From Nemophila menziesii (lineage: Eukaryota > Streptophyta > Magnoliopsida > Boraginales > Hydrophyllaceae): 64,000 bases of DNA. The notes under the pieces are model-generated. The model did no database searches. It was not told the DNA's origin and saw only the letters and a program-made list of their open reading frames with translations. The stretch lies in the NCBI GenBank assembly GCA_029959085.1, contig JARWIR010000008.1, positions 16,168,001 to 16,232,000 on the forward strand, given 5' to 3'. How positions within the stretch are numbered: position 1 is the first letter of the stretch; each line of letters starts with the position of its first letter. Made by a program: the position numbers and the translations under genes. Shown in pieces: positions 43,680-57,300 of this stretch.

Positions 43680-45676
43680 CGGGGCATAATATAAGTAAAG
43701 TCCTACAGAGGGGGGGGGGGGGGGGTGTGAATAGGAGACTTATCTATTCAATTGTCAATTTAAATAAAATAACTCCTAAACTAAGTTTAGTAAAAATAAT
43801 GAGTTAATCACTTGAGCGAAGGTATGTACTAAGGAGTATTCCTAACCATTTTCTAAATGCGGAAACAAAAGGTTAGAGGTGCTAATGAAGAGAGCAAATA
43901 AAGAATCCTAATACAATTGATCTAAAATTAATATGATGATAAAATAAGGTTAAGATACTTAAGGTATTTACCTACTAGAGTATAGGGACCTATATGCAAA
44001 CTAGCTATAATTAACATTTAGAATTCCTAAGTTCAGGGATAAACACTAACAAGGATAATTTAAAGCAATATAACTTAAGCTAAAAAGGATAAACAAGAAT
44101 GTAAAGTAAATGCACGCGATAAGTGGAAGATAAAAGAAATAAGTTATGTGGGGCATTTAAAGTGGTTTGGTTTCCCTATATCCACTACCTAGGGTCATCT
44201 CCGTAGAATTTTCAAGGTTTCCCATTAAGTTTCTCTATATATCTCAAAGGTGAGACATAAACCTATACACCAAGGTTTTTTCGGGATAAACCATAACCTA
44301 AAAGTTCCGAGATTTTATTCGTCTAGTCACAACCCGATGAGACTTTTAACGGTTTAGTCACAACCCGATTACAAACCCCCCTTGTGCAGTTCTATACACA
44401 AGTAACAATTTCCATAAAAGGAACCCTTCTCCCTCTTCTCTAAACTCTAGCAACTATTACTATGTTTAGATCTCGAAGAAGAGTTAAAAACCCTTGGTGG
44501 TTTGATTGATATAATAAGAACCAATTTGATGATGCTTCTTGATGAGATAATCTAACATTAAGATTGTGAACTCCCAGAAGAGTTAGATATGAAAGTTGAT
44601 CTCCTTTATTGAGTGGATATGATGTTGAAGCTTTGAAGTTTGAGCTCCCTCTTGGATTTGCTATGGTAGCTTTGAGGAAGACGCAAACAATTCACAAGAC
44701 TTGATTTTATAATTTGAATATGCAATAAAAAGGTTGTGAATTCTCTCTTGAAGTGTGAGATAGTATATGGTTGAATTGGTGCTTTAAGAGGCGATTTTTG
44801 TGATGCAAAGTGACCATATATGTAGGGTGAGTTAAGTTACAACGCCTCCTAGAATGATCACACATACAACAAAAATGTTACACCGTATAAAGGAAAATGA
44901 GTATTTGTTTTTTTTCTCCAATGACGCTAATCCGTGTGGTGTCCTTCGTTCAACGATAAGAAAGTCAGAAGCTCTTTGGAATGATGTCATTGAAATGAAA
45001 AACGTCATGTTTTTCACCTAAAAATGGGTATTCGTTTCAGATAGAGATACCGGTCAAGAAGTTACAAAGTGACTAATTGGTTCCAACTTTGTTTGGCTTC
45101 AGCAAAAAATGTTATACCGTTTTTAAGCTTAAAACTGGTAACTGTTTAAAATGGAATATCATTTTACATTGCCTATTTTAGCTGAGGATGGTAGTTCATC
45201 TACTTGGCTTCTTGATCCTTCATATGAGTTGTATAAAATGAAATACTACAGTTTAGGGTTAGTACAACTCAATACAAGCAAGCAATGACACATTAGAGTA
45301 TATCAATGAGGTGTGTAAATTTAAACCACAAATATATAATTTAAAGATATGAACTAGTTGTATATATGACAAGTAGTTGAGTTCATCTTTGTGCGTGAAT
45401 ATCTCATATGTGAGAGTTGTGAATGAATGCTTTAGTAAGTATATTCAAAGAAGTATATAAGAAAATATAATCACACATAATAACATAGGAGATAATGACT
45501 TTATATCAAGATAAAAAATTTAAGTACTCAATTCTAATGACTAGATAGATTGGAGAGTGTTTTAAGTGAATATATGCAAGGCAGATTTAATCATTTCAGG
45601 TAAGATTAAGCATGTGATTAACTAAGTATTTGTCATACAAAAAAAAAAAACCAATAGGAAAGACTATATGCAAACA
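43680..45676 (-). repeat. copia-type LTR 'H' (right limit firm, left approximate)
   Basis: On the minus strand it starts TGTTTGCATATAGTC at 45676, right after TCATCATCAAAAAATGGGAA. This is the junction seen before the 3' LTR of SIRE-like copia elements (a TCATCATCAAAAAGGGGGAG-type polypurine tract). It shares GGTTTCCCTATATCCACTACC (44168-44188) and CACAACCCGATGAGAC (44329-44344) with LTRs 'G' and 'I'. Near its end is a G-run of about 16 (43711-43726) where 'G' has CTTCTAGGAC and 'I' CTCTCTAGGAC. The left end near 43680 is a guess. Confidence 0.6.
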
Positions 45677-47600
45677 TTTTCCCATTTTTTGATGATGACA
45701 AATCTTTCACTAAAACACCTATGAATGATGTGAATTCATTGCAAACTAACGAATTTAAGTTTTCCCTATCAATGTGGATATGAGATATGAGATATGAAAA
45801 TATAATGTACATACAAAGTCTAAATCCCCGTCACAAAGAGCATATATCAAAGTTTATTTTTATGTTAAACTATATATGAGTGGTTTATACAAGTTTTGGA
45901 AAGGTTTTAGTGCATATTTTTTATCTCCCTTGTCTTCATGAAAAATATGGGAAGTTTATCTAGCAACTATTCACATAAATAGGTAAAAGACGATCCAACT
46001 CAAATTCAAATAGCAAAATCCAAAATAATTAAACTCGACTAGTACCAAGTAGCATACAAGAGAGGAAGAGACTTTTTACCAAAGGCCTTGTATTTTGGAA
46101 GCTAGTCACCTCATTTTCTATTCAACAAGCTAATAATATTTGCTAGTGCGTAATAACAATATATATCAAGAGTGGAAAAAAGGCAATCAAGATGATAATT
46201 AAATTAACGATAAAGAAGAGTGGAGTATAGTTGTTACAAAAAGAAAAATAGAAGTAGTCAAAAGCCTAACACAGGGCATAAAATAAAGAAAGTTTTAATC
46301 AAATCATAAAAGGTTCATACACACAAACCTTAAAACCCTTATTAAAGATCCAAAATTAACGTGAAGAGCAACTACGAGATTTTCGTCCATCTCCCGGGCT
46401 TCTTGCCATACAGGACATCTTGACAATCTTCTCGTTGAGTTGAGAAAAGTCGTCCATCATCTTCTCTTGAAAGGCTACAACATTGATGTTGATTCCTATT
46501 TAGTTAAGTATTTTACACTTTTGTTATTACACGAAGGAGGTTTTCTTGGTGAAGGATAATTAGACAAAGATGGGATGTTAATATCAAAATAGAAATTGTC
46601 AATTAAATCACCATCAACAAAAACATTTCTATCACATTGGCTTTGATGTCCTTTTGAATGTTCTCATTAAGGTAATTAAGGTGATGAATGTCGATATACT
46701 CATATTTATAAATCCACGTATCCATAGTTTTTAAGAGACAAACATTAAATACCCAACTCACTTTGAATTATTGGGTGATGCCAGATGACAGAATATTTCT
46801 ACGCTCAAGGAGATGATAACACCATATGGTACATAACTTTTAGAGAGATATTTTACAATAATTTTAAGAAAAATTGCACAAAGGTTGTTTTTTATTACCG
46901 ATATAAATATGAAAAATGAGGGTACCCTTGTAGGGAGGCATACCACCATCTCTTCTATCTCTAGCAATGAGATCTTAGGTAAGGAGCTTAAGGATGTCTC
47001 TTATCTCCGAAATATTTTTTTGAGAAGGTATGTTTGTGAATGTTTGTGAAACATTTCGGATTCAAGAAAAAATTTGATAAATGAACGATTCGGAATGGAA
47101 ATTTTATCACAACCCACTCATCTTTGACAAGTAGTTCAAACTCTTCATTCTTTTAGATTGAGAGCTTGGGAATGGTGAAGAAATTTAGAGAGATATTAGT
47201 ACCATACACGGAAGATGTAATACAACCAAAATAGACAAGAAATCGATAAAGCCTTGAGCTTGAAGAAGATAAAAAAGGTGTTTATTCCTCCACCTTGAAG
47301 CTCAAAACCACTTTATCTATTGATTTTCCTGAAATAATTTTGTGAAAATTGTTGATGAGAGAGGAAAGGTTTTCACCATATATTTCCTCATGAAGCTCAT
47401 CTTCATAAGGTTCCTCATCTTCCAGGGCTTTCTTCCATTTTGTTGAGTTATATGGGCCTTTGTTGTAAATCTTTTTGATTCTTGGTATAGTGAAGATGGA
47501 GATTATGATGGAAAGAGTTAGGGTTTTGTTGAGAATGGGTTTTTTATGAAAAATATAAAGAAAGGAGATTAAGAGTAGTTAAACACATTTTTTGGGAAAG
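45677..47600 (-). pseudogene. Decayed retroelement coding remnants
   Basis: Following the LTR 'H' polypurine tract. The best frame, 46758-46967 on the minus strand, reads NNLCAIFLKIIVKYLSKSYVPYGVIIS. This resembles the (N)...K.SLPYG.LIT block of the 'putative plant transposon protein' domain found in many plant repeats. A second stretch at about 47390-47510 reads MEES-like codons after a region of stops. Heavily decayed; element type not certain. Confidence 0.35.
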
Positions 47601-48065
47601 TATAAAAGAGTATTGGAATAAGGAAGATTTGATGTGGTCTATATTCTGAAATAGAATAATAGATGCTGAAAACAACATGTCGTTTTGTAGAGAAAACGAA
47701 TACCCATTTCTAAATACGCGGATATAGAGTTTGTGGGAGATGTACTTAAAGAAAATGAAAATGTTTTATTTATCCCAAGAGTTTTTATTATTTATTTATT
47801 ATTTAAGAAATTTAGTTACAAGATTTTCAATTAAACAAAAAGATAAATTTTTTGTAAAAAAAAATAGGTCAAATATAATGAGAGAGGAAAATGCAGTAAA
47901 CCAATCAAATTAAAATGAGAATTTAGAAAAGTAACTTAAGAGTTTTTGGTTAGATTGCTTAATTTTGTTTCTTTAGGTTCATCATTATGTCACTCCCCAA
48001 GAACTCCTATATGATATGAGCTATATTTGAGTACATCATATGTGTCCTTGTTGAAAAAATCTACA

Positions 48066-49562
48066 TAATGTCTCTTTATTTATGATGAATTAATATTAGT
48101 TGGAGACATCATTTTTAGTGATTTAGAAGTCATTATAGTCGTTTTTCTTGAGAAATACTACACTTTCCTATTTTGAGTCTTGATTTAGTAAATTATTGTT
48201 TTTAGAGCATATTGGGTTTAATTATTTATTTAGTGTGAAGCTTTAAAGATAATTATGGAGATTAATTAGAGTCCAAGTCAAAGACTAAGAGATATGGAAA
48301 GAAGATAAGCATGGAAATTGGAGATAAGAAAAGAAGAGCTAAAAATATGGAAAAGGAAAAGCTACCTTAATTCTGAATTTCACCACCCACGACCACAAAT
48401 CAGATTATATCTCAAAATAGGTGTGGAATTTGGAGAAACGGTCAAGAGAAAAGTTAAATATCTTTCCGAGATTATGAATTTCGACTACTCATATGCGTCA
48501 AACGGATAATAATTGAAAATGTTAGGACCAAAACAAAAACAGGCCTGATTCCATGTTTTAGGGTTACGAATTTGAGTTGGGCTTGAAGTCCACTACTTAC
48601 CTTCTCCTTCAAGAAAACGAATTAGGGTTCCTAAACACCTATAAATACACTCGTATACCATTGTAAACATGTCCTTGCTCAGTTCTAAACATTAGCTTGG
48701 TCCTTACACAATTATAATCCTTAGTATCAAGCTATTCATCCAAGAAGCAAGCTGACCTATAGAGGAAGACAAGAAGCAAGAAGTTGGAGAGTGACAAACT
48801 CCTCTTCTACATCTCACTTCTCTATATTTAAGGTAATTAGCTATAGATCTGTGGCTTCACCATATTTCTAAGCTTTTATTCTGTAAGTTTTACTTTTAAT
48901 TGTTGGGTTATTATTTTGTCTACATTCATAATACTATTTGTTATTTTAATTGATTTGAGCTTGGCGAATATTGTTATTATGTGTTTTGACTTATTGTTAC
49001 CACCCTAGATTTGGCCAATCTTAGGATTATTCTTAGTTATTGACAACACCACATAATCGTTTAGTTTTGATCATTTGCCTAACTAGATAGCCATAAAGGT
49101 TTGATTTGATCACCAATCATTACTCAGGAATCCTTGGTAATGAAGAGGTTGCTCCTAAGCCTAATAGAGGCTAGGTAGAATTTAGAATCCTGGTTAATAT
49201 ATAATGCTTAATCTGTGACAGGTTAGAATAACAACTTAGTAAAATAGATTCATATTAGTAATCCTAATCTATTAGACTTACATCCATATTTATTTATCTG
49301 CATTCTTATTTATTATTTCTCATCAGATAGTTATTTATATTATTTTATCTTTTTATATTTTTATCTAAACATCTAAATTCATCTACACCTAGTTAATATA
49401 AGTAGATCTAACGGATTAAATCCCTGCGAACGAACTTGACTTATCATTAAAACTTGCAAACGATCTGTGATACTTGTAGTGAGTTCTGTGCTTCTCAAGG
49501 GTGTGTGCTCTTTATTATTATCTTTATTTATCTATTATTTTATCACACCTTTGCCCCCACCA
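48066..49562 (+). repeat. LTR 'C': 5' LTR of a gypsy-like element
   Basis: It begins TAATGTCTCT (TGATGTCTCC in its relatives) and ends CCCCCACCA, seven bases before the primer-binding site. TATAAATA is at 48640-48647. It shares U3 and R blocks with LTRs A and B (for example GAGCATATTGGGTTTAATT at 48205). The opening hairpin is kept (TGGAGACATCA at 48101-48111). Confidence 0.85.
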
Positions 49563-49568
49563 AGTTTT

Positions 49569-49586
49569 TGGCGCCGCTGCCGGGGA
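49569..49586 (+). promoter_or_regulatory. tRNA-Asp primer-binding site
   Basis: TGGCGCCGCTGCCGGGGA is complementary to the 3' end of plant tRNA-Asp with one mismatch. This primer is typical of Athila/Tat-type Ty3/gypsy elements. Its place six bases after the LTR confirms the LTR limit and the orientation. Confidence 0.85.
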
Positions 49587-49689
49587 TTTATCTTTAAGTT
49601 AAATCTATTTTGTGTTTATTTAGTGTAGAAGTTTTTATTTGTTTTCTGTTTTACGCTTTCTTTTTGTTTTAGTCTTTTTCAGGTTTCAA

Positions 49690-51330
49690 ATGGCTAATCA
49701 ACGGTTAGAGCTAGGTTTCCCTAGTCAATTCCGAGTTCAACGCATTGGGATTCGCATCTCAACTATCCAAGCCGTTATATTTAAGCCTGATCCTGATTTA
49801 ATTAATCAATTCGCGAGCTATGGGAAATTTAGTGGTGATACAAATCAAGATCCGGTCAGATCTGTTCAGAAATTCATGCAATTTTGTGATGCCTACATTA
49901 ATGAAGGTGTTACGCAAGAACAAATGTATTATTTAATGTTTCAATTTTTCTTGACCGGGAAAGCAAGCGATTGGTTAGATGATCAACCTCCCGAGCTAAT
50001 AACAAATTAGGACAAGCTTCAAAAAAGATTCCTTGATAAATTTTATCCTACAAGTACGTGAGTGAAGGAACTATTGGAGCCTATGAAATTCTTACAAGAA
50101 GCTGGAGAGAGTGTTGGCGAAGCATGGACGAGATTTCAAAAGATGTTGGCAAGATGTCCACTACATGGATACACACCACAATTACAATTGTTCATGTTCT
50201 ATAATGGACTTGATAGAGAGTCAAGGCTGAGAGAAGATGATATGGGTCGTGGTAATTTTGTCTCTATGAATCCAAAAGAAGCAAAAAGTGGTATGGAAAC
50301 AATCATCGAGACCGACATCAGTTGGCCACAAGAACAAACTCCTACCACTAACGAAGAAGAAGAAGCAAGGATTTCAAGCTTGCAAGATCAAATACAATAA
50401 CTCGCTATAACAGTTAAGGAAAGCATCCCAAAGCCACCTCAACAGTTATACCTACAAGAACAAGCCTATGAAAACCAAGCTAATCATCCACCAGGCTGCA
50501 ATGTACATAATGTAAGTCAAGCTCAATCACGTCCTCAAGAAGAAATCACTGAGTTAAAAGAGACTATTAGTCAATTCATCAAATTCTCAAAGGATAATAT
50601 GAGCAGACTTGAATCAAAGATCGATGCATCAGTATTGCAAAGACTGCAACAACAGAATCAAGATTTAAAACAACATAATCAACTTTTAGAGAAGAATGTG
50701 ATGCAGCTCACTACAATCATAGAACAAATGCAAAGTCAACTCCTACAATTGACCTAAGATACAACATCTAACATGAAGAAGATCCAATACATTGACGATA
50801 AGGTTAAGACTATTAGTCTTCAAGCTCAAAAGATTAAAGAACACAACGAGATAATCGTTGAAGCGCCACCTTCCTCCTCAAAAGGGGATGTTCTACCAAA
50901 CAAGTCAAACGTAAAGCGGATGAACTTAGATGAGATAATTGTTGAAGATTGGGTTGAAGAAGTTGAACACGATGAAAGTAAGAAGCCAATAGTGGTTGAT
51001 GAATCAAGAATTGAAGAGAGAAGTAGAGCAAGGCATCTACCCATACATTGCCACTATCCCGCTTATCCAAAGGAGCAAAAACAGAAGTGTATAGAGGCGT
51101 TAAAACAAGTGAAAATTAACGTCCCTTTACTCGAAGCTATGGAAGGAAGGCGAAACTATGATCGATTCTTTATGGAGGCACTCTCCAATAAAGAAAGGTT
51201 CACAAGATCCAAATTTGTGACACTCAATGAAGGGATATCAGCACAAGTTCAGCAAAGAGGCATTATACTCTTCCACCGGTTTGATTGTTCCTGGGTCTTT
51301 GTTTTTTAAAGGGGCATATGGTCCTTCTTC
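49690..51330 (+). pseudogene. gypsy gag(-pol start) with four in-frame stops, 3' truncated
   Basis: The ATG at 49690 opens a frame that can be followed without a frameshift to 51309, broken only by TAG 50008-50010, TGA 50059-50061, TAA 50398-50400 and TAA 50755-50757. The retrotransposon gag core is clear (FASYGKFSGD, YLMFQFFLTGKASDWLDDQP, QKRFLDKFYP, SVGEAWTRFQKMLARCPLHG, FYNGLDRESR). A coiled-coil linker follows (about 50560-50750), then the pre-protease segment (YPKEQKQKCIEALKQVKINVP, LSNKERF). No CCHC knuckle, protease or RT follows: from about 51330 other repeats begin. It packages RNA in the element's virus-like particles when intact. This copy cannot. Confidence 0.85.
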
Positions 51331-51359
51331 GACTATAATCCATAATTCATAATCTTTAG

Positions 51360-52490
51360 ATTAAAGAAAGTCTTTGAAGATAAAGTCTACAATTTTGTGT
51401 ATTTATGTGATACACGAAACTTAGAAATAGACAAAATCACAAGAATGAGTTGGACTAAAAGAGAATACATCAAGTTATTTAAAAACAAGTAAAAATAATT
51501 CATTTTCAATTAATAAAGAGAAAAATAATTTTGTTAAAGAAGATAAATTTTGAGATTGATTATATGATTGTGTGTATTCATAGAAAACATAAACCTATTA
51601 ATGTGTGTCTAGAATTACACAATTTTTTTTTGGTATTTCAGAATACATAAACATAAAAGCTATTTTTATATTTTTCAGAATATATAAAAGTTATTTAGTG
51701 TATTCTTAAATACATAAAAACACAAAATTATTTTGTGTGTTCAATAATACACAAAATAGATTTTTATGCATCAATAAAATCCATAAATTCATAAACAGAA
51801 AAGGGATGGGTTGAAAGGAATTTGTGATTTTGTATATTTTAGTAATGTAAAAATCATATACATATTGGGAACGGACTGAAAGAGAATATATGATTTTGTG
51901 TATTTTTGTAATATATAAAATTTTATTTTATGTATTTTAGTAACACACAAATCACATAAAAAAAGAGGTCGGACTGAAAGGGAATCTGTGATTCTGTGTA
52001 TTTCTGTAATACATATCATAAAAATACACAAAATCACAAAAAAGGGTTAGAATGAAAAAGTAGTATACATGAAGATGGTTAAAAACAATTACCAATGATG
52101 TATTTGTGATTAATAAAGAGAATAAATGATTATGTTAAAAATGGAGATTCCGTAATTTTGTGTATGTTAGGAATACATAAATCTATTTTTGTGTATTCTA
52201 GAATACATAAAAATTAATATCAAAATAAAAAAAATCAAAAAATTTGAAAATAATTCACATATATAAATATGAATTCTCACTATCCAAATATAGAGTTTTT
52301 TTATTTTTCTGATTTTCTTGGAATTAATTGCAATTTTTTTTTTAAAATTTAACAGATGCGACTATGTTGGCGGAATTGGTAGGTGATGATTAACGACGAC
52401 GATGGTGGAGCTAGTCGGTGGTGGTGGTGGTGGTGGTGGAGAATAATTGAAGTGGTGGTGGTGATCGGCAACGGTTGTCCGATTTTTAAA
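51360..52490. repeat. Second palindrome array, decayed module and GTGG tract
   Basis: Short inverted repeats with TTTTGTGTATT / AATACACAAAAT arms recur (near 51394, 51730, 51890, 51935, 52025, 52158). Next comes a decayed CpG-ended module (52245-52375, AATTCACATATATAAATA...AATTAATTGCAA...TTTAACAGATGCGAC), then GGAGCTAGTCGGTGGTGGTG (52405-52480). The order of parts is the same as at 21015-23545, so the two loci are diverged copies of one composite. Confidence 0.7.
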
Positions 52491-54270
52491 AAAATATAAT
52501 AAAAATACAATAATGGTAATTATAATATAAATTTGGAGATATTAGCTAATTAAGTCCAAAAACCCCAATAACCCACCCCCATAGAGTCCAACAAATTATT
52601 TCTCCCCTAAAAGTTCCAACTTTTTAATCTGTATACCATCCATACCTTCGCGTTTAACATAGTAAGTAGATCATGTGTCATAATTATTATCTTCAATAAC
52701 CAATTCCTTATTATTCGCAAATCTAATAAATCCCTTTATTACAGCAACCTCCCAATGGAAAGTTTGGTATTATTACTATCAATCCTGTTTGCAAGGCTTA
52801 CATTCATTTGCTACAAGCGTATTACACACACGAATTCAGGAATCCAATATATGCATCTTGATCAAAAGTTAAGAAGCTTATCAACAAAAACACATGTAAT
52901 CTATTTTTTTATTATACAGTTAGATATGAAATTGTTAGATATAACATTGTAAAGAAGATTACATGTGTTTTTAAGTATACATATTATGAAAGCAGTGTAG
53001 CATCTACTTTATTATATTAGTTTTAGAGTTGAATTGTATTATCTTGTCATGATATGTTAGAAATCATTATTATGGTTCCCTTGTAGCTAATATGTTTTGT
53101 CGTTTGACTGTAATAAGGTTTTTGAAGTGATGGAATGGTAAAAAGTAAACAAACAGGATGCAAAGGGTGTTGATTTTTTGTATTTGATTATTGAGCATCA
53201 GAAGTGCAAGATTATTAGTGAGGACGACTTTGCGAGAACTACGCTAAAGATTGTTGAATCGCCTAATCACGATTGAGGATGTTTTTCATATAATAAGTGA
53301 ACAATTACTGACACATTTCATATATATTTTACGATTGTACTTGGATAAATTTGGTTTACACTTTTTAATAAGAAATATTTTACATACTTTATTTTATCTG
53401 TTTTGTATTCTAGTGGTCTGCTTTTGTGAATTTTGTATGCATTCAAGTGCTATTTAAAAAGGTCGAATATAATATACTATTAACCCACCATACTAAACTA
53501 ATAACCCACTGAAAAACAGACGTATAACCCACTGAATCCTACACACACCACCGTATAATCCCAAGTGCAGTCCCAAAAGTCGCAGGGTCATAACCCACTG
53601 AATCCTACACACACCACCATTAATACACTAGTAATCCATCCATAATAGTTATTCTACACGTACCAGCACTTTCAACCCACCATTATTAACTATCACACCG
53701 ATATTATCTCACACATAACCAATCACAACGTTTCTAATAGTAAATATTACAAAGTTTCCGTAGCAGCTTGGTTGTAAATCTTACAGCCCTGGATTTTAGT
53801 AACAAAGTTTCCAATAGTAACAAACTTACCATTATATTGTGTTTTAATTATGGAATTTATTAGATATGAGAATATGAGGGAATCTGTTAAATTTATATAT
53901 TTATGGAACATAATCTGACCATGTTTGGTAAGTCAAGCGACATTAATTTGAGTAGAAGAGCATATCAGACTTTCAGGGTGGGTTGGACTCGATGGGCAAC
54001 TGTAAATTGTCCATGGACTGTATGAGTCAATCACCCATAAATTTAACCCAATACACTAAGTAATATTTTTTCTTAACTTGTGATTAGATAGGAATTAATA
54101 ATCTTCTCCCCACTAATTGTAACAAAATGTTTATATGTATGAGTAAGTGAAAATTTTCCTTAAGAGGTAAAAATGATAAATAATTAAGAAAATGATACCA
54201 ATTGATAATTATTTCAATTTGTAATTAAATAGGAAGTAAAAATCATATTATTATTAAATAAACATTATCC
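52491..54270. other. Spacer with a 29-bp duplication
   Basis: No gene was seen; the frames at 52755 and 53251 are unremarkable. A 29-bp segment starting ATAACCCACTGAATCC and ending CACACCACC occurs twice (53524-53552 and 53590-53618), and shorter pieces of it (TAACCCACTGA) lie just before. Confidence 0.5.
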
Positions 54271-54271
54271 C

Positions 54272-54274
<3 letters not shown>

Positions 54275-54314
<40 letters not shown>

Positions 54315-54327
54315 CGTGTGCGTGTGC
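54275..54327 (+). repeat. (TA)n(TG)n microsatellite
   Basis: About 15 TA units pass into GTGTGTGTGCGTGTGCGTGTG at the border of a LINE relic. Confidence 0.95.
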
Positions 54328-54329
54328 TT

Positions 54330-57300
54330 TGATAATAGCTTTGTTTTGGATTTCTCAGCAATTGCTTTTCATTCTGAGGGGGTTTCTTGTTTTGTGGCAC
54401 TCTTATGTGTGATAGGAAGTCTCTTTTGTGGTCTATTTTCTCTTGTTTTGCATATTAATAAACTTTCCATTTTGTATTACTTGATTTGCATCCATGCCCG
54501 TAACAATTTTGATGTCAGGTTAAAAATTTGGAATGATATCTTAAATTGGAATATTAAGGAGTCGTGGACCATCATGGGGGAATTCGACGATGTTCTTAAT
54601 ATTAAAAAAAAATTTAGCTCTAATCCAGTCAACTTTAACCATCTTAGTGAATTTAGAAATTTTATTATTCGCAATTCTCTTATGGAAATCAAATCGAATG
54701 GTTGTTTTTATACTTGGTCTAACAGACAATCGAGAGATAAATTAGTTAAAACTAAAATTGATAGAGTTTTAGCGACATATCAACGAATGAATGAATTCCA
54801 AAGTGCTCAGGTGTTCATACCTCCAACTATTGGTTTTGATCACTCTCCTTTAATTTTACATTATGATAGTAACATGAAACAAGGTCAGCGTCAATTCAAA
54901 TTTGAATCTTTCTGGCTTGATAATATTGACTGTTGATATGTTATCAATCATGATTTGCGTGTTCTAGGTGTGATTTTATCTCTTCCAAATTTTTTATGTA
55001 AACGTGATAAAACTGTTCAGGATCTAAAAAAAATAGAGCAAAGAGGCTTTTAAGAATCACCAAGTACAAACTGAAGTACTACAAGATAGACTTACAGAAA
55101 TTAACAACTTGAACCCAACGTCAGATCTGCAAATGGAAGAAGAAATGTCAAGGCACAAAAAACTGAATTTGGATGCGAAGAAAAATTCAGGGCTAATAGA
55201 TCCCGACAAATGTGGCTCACTTATGGAGAAAAAACACAAAGTTCTATCATTTGTCAACTATGCAAAGAAGAAGTTATAACAGAGTTACCAGCATGAAAAA
55301 CAAACAAGGAACCTTGGAGGAAGATTCTGTTGAAATTAAGAAATGTTTAAAAAGATTACTATAAAAATTCTTTTTTTGAACATGTGGCTATTAAGGATCA
55401 AATGGGAATAGCTGCACAATTCATATCTCCAAAAATCAAAAAAAGAAATGAACGAAAAATTAACAAAACAACCCAATATGGAAAAACTGACAGAGTAGTT
55501 AAAGATTATCAGTTTCAAAAGCTCCGAGACCGGACGGCCTTAATGGTGAATTTTATAAGGAATTGGGATATTATTAAATTTGATGTTCTTTTAATGGTAC
55601 ACGACTTCTTTAATAACAATATTTCGCTTGAAAAAATTAATGATACTCTTATAACCCTTATACCTAAAGGGATGCACAAGAAAAACTAGATAACTATAGA
55701 CCAATATCATGTGTTAATTTCGGTTATAAAATCATCGTGAAAATTTTATCAAACAGATTACAGGAAGTTATGGAGATTATTATTTCTCCCACACAATCAG
55801 CTTTTAAAAATCTAGAGCAATCCAAGATGACATTCTCATAGCACAGGAGACGTCTTTCTTTATGAATAGAAAATAGGAAAAATCCTAAAAACATGGCAAC
55901 TATAAAAATTTATATGGCTAAAGCATATGATCAAGTTCGATGGGATTTTATCTTATTGGTACTAAGAAAAATGTGATTTAGCAAAAAATGGATTACATAT
56001 ATAAAGAATTGTAACGGTATGTTTCCAAATTAACTTTGATGGGGAAAGAGTAGAAATATTCGTACCATGTAGAGGAATCAGACAAGGTGACTCCCTACCC
56101 CCCCCCCCCCCCCTTCCTTTTTATTATCATGACAGAATCTTTAATCAGTTTTATCAATTATTATATTCAAAGTAAACAAATTTAGGGCATTCAAATTAAC
56201 ATAAATTTTCCTACTATTTCACATTTACATTTTGCATATGATACCCTTTTCTTTTTAAATCTTGAAGTCAAATAGATCCAAGCCTTCAAGAACTGTCTGA
56301 ATGAGTATTACAAGGGACCATGACAAAAAATCAACTTCGACAAATCTGCCATTATTTTTAGTAAAGAAACCCCACCAAGATTAATTAAAGAAATAAATGA
56401 CCTTGGTAAATATTTGGGGATCTCTCTATGTCACAAAATATCTAAAGTTGAATCTTTGGAGTGGACTGGCATGGAAAGCAAAATTTCTTTCTGTATATGG
56501 AAGGAGGTTTTGATTAAGGCAGTTATGCAAGTTATTCATAATTACACCATCTCTATATTCATCCTATTTCATTCTATAATAAACTTATATCTGTTATTTC
56601 TAATTTTTTGTGGAACTTTGGAGAATAAAACAGGATACACTGGATGGCTTGGGTGAAATTGGCAATAGGGACACTACTGGGAGGAATTTGTTTTAAAGAC
56701 TTTAAGAGAATTAACGGATTAGTGTTGGAAGCACATGCATGGAGGATTTTGAATAATCCGGCCTCTCTCGTAGCAAAATTTCTAAAAGGTGTGTACTTTC
56801 CTAATAATGATATTATGAATGCTAAACTTCGATAAAGTAGATCTTGGAGCTGGGATAGTATTATTGAAGGAAGATATTTTATTAATAAATCATGCATATA
56901 TCAAATAAGTGATGGTCAAAATATAAATATCTGGGAAGATAGATGGATTGATACCAATTGAAAGTTGGAAAAACCCTATTGACTGTAATATCACAAAAGT
57001 CAACCAACTTTTGAAACATGACTCTTATGATCTGGATTAGGAAATCCTAGATAATTTATTTCCTAAACCCATTATTCCATGCATAACTAGAATTCATACT
57101 TTTAATAATGGGGCTAACGAAAAATGGATTTGGCCTATTTCAAAAGAAGGACAATACTCTACTAAAACAGGTTACAAAATCCCATATGAAGAACAGGTTT
57201 TTCACTAACCATAGTCGGCAAGTACCATAGAAGTACAAACAAATGTATGGAAAACAATATGGACGTCAAACATCCCAAAAAAGATTAAGATTTTTATATG

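Noticed and set aside
50826..51070. Antisense Ser-rich frames
   Set aside because: Shadows of the gag frame on the other strand.
54304..54470. Start of a gene at the (TG)n repeat
   Set aside because: The apparent CVCVCVC peptide is microsatellite; coding similarity begins only in the LINE part near 54480.
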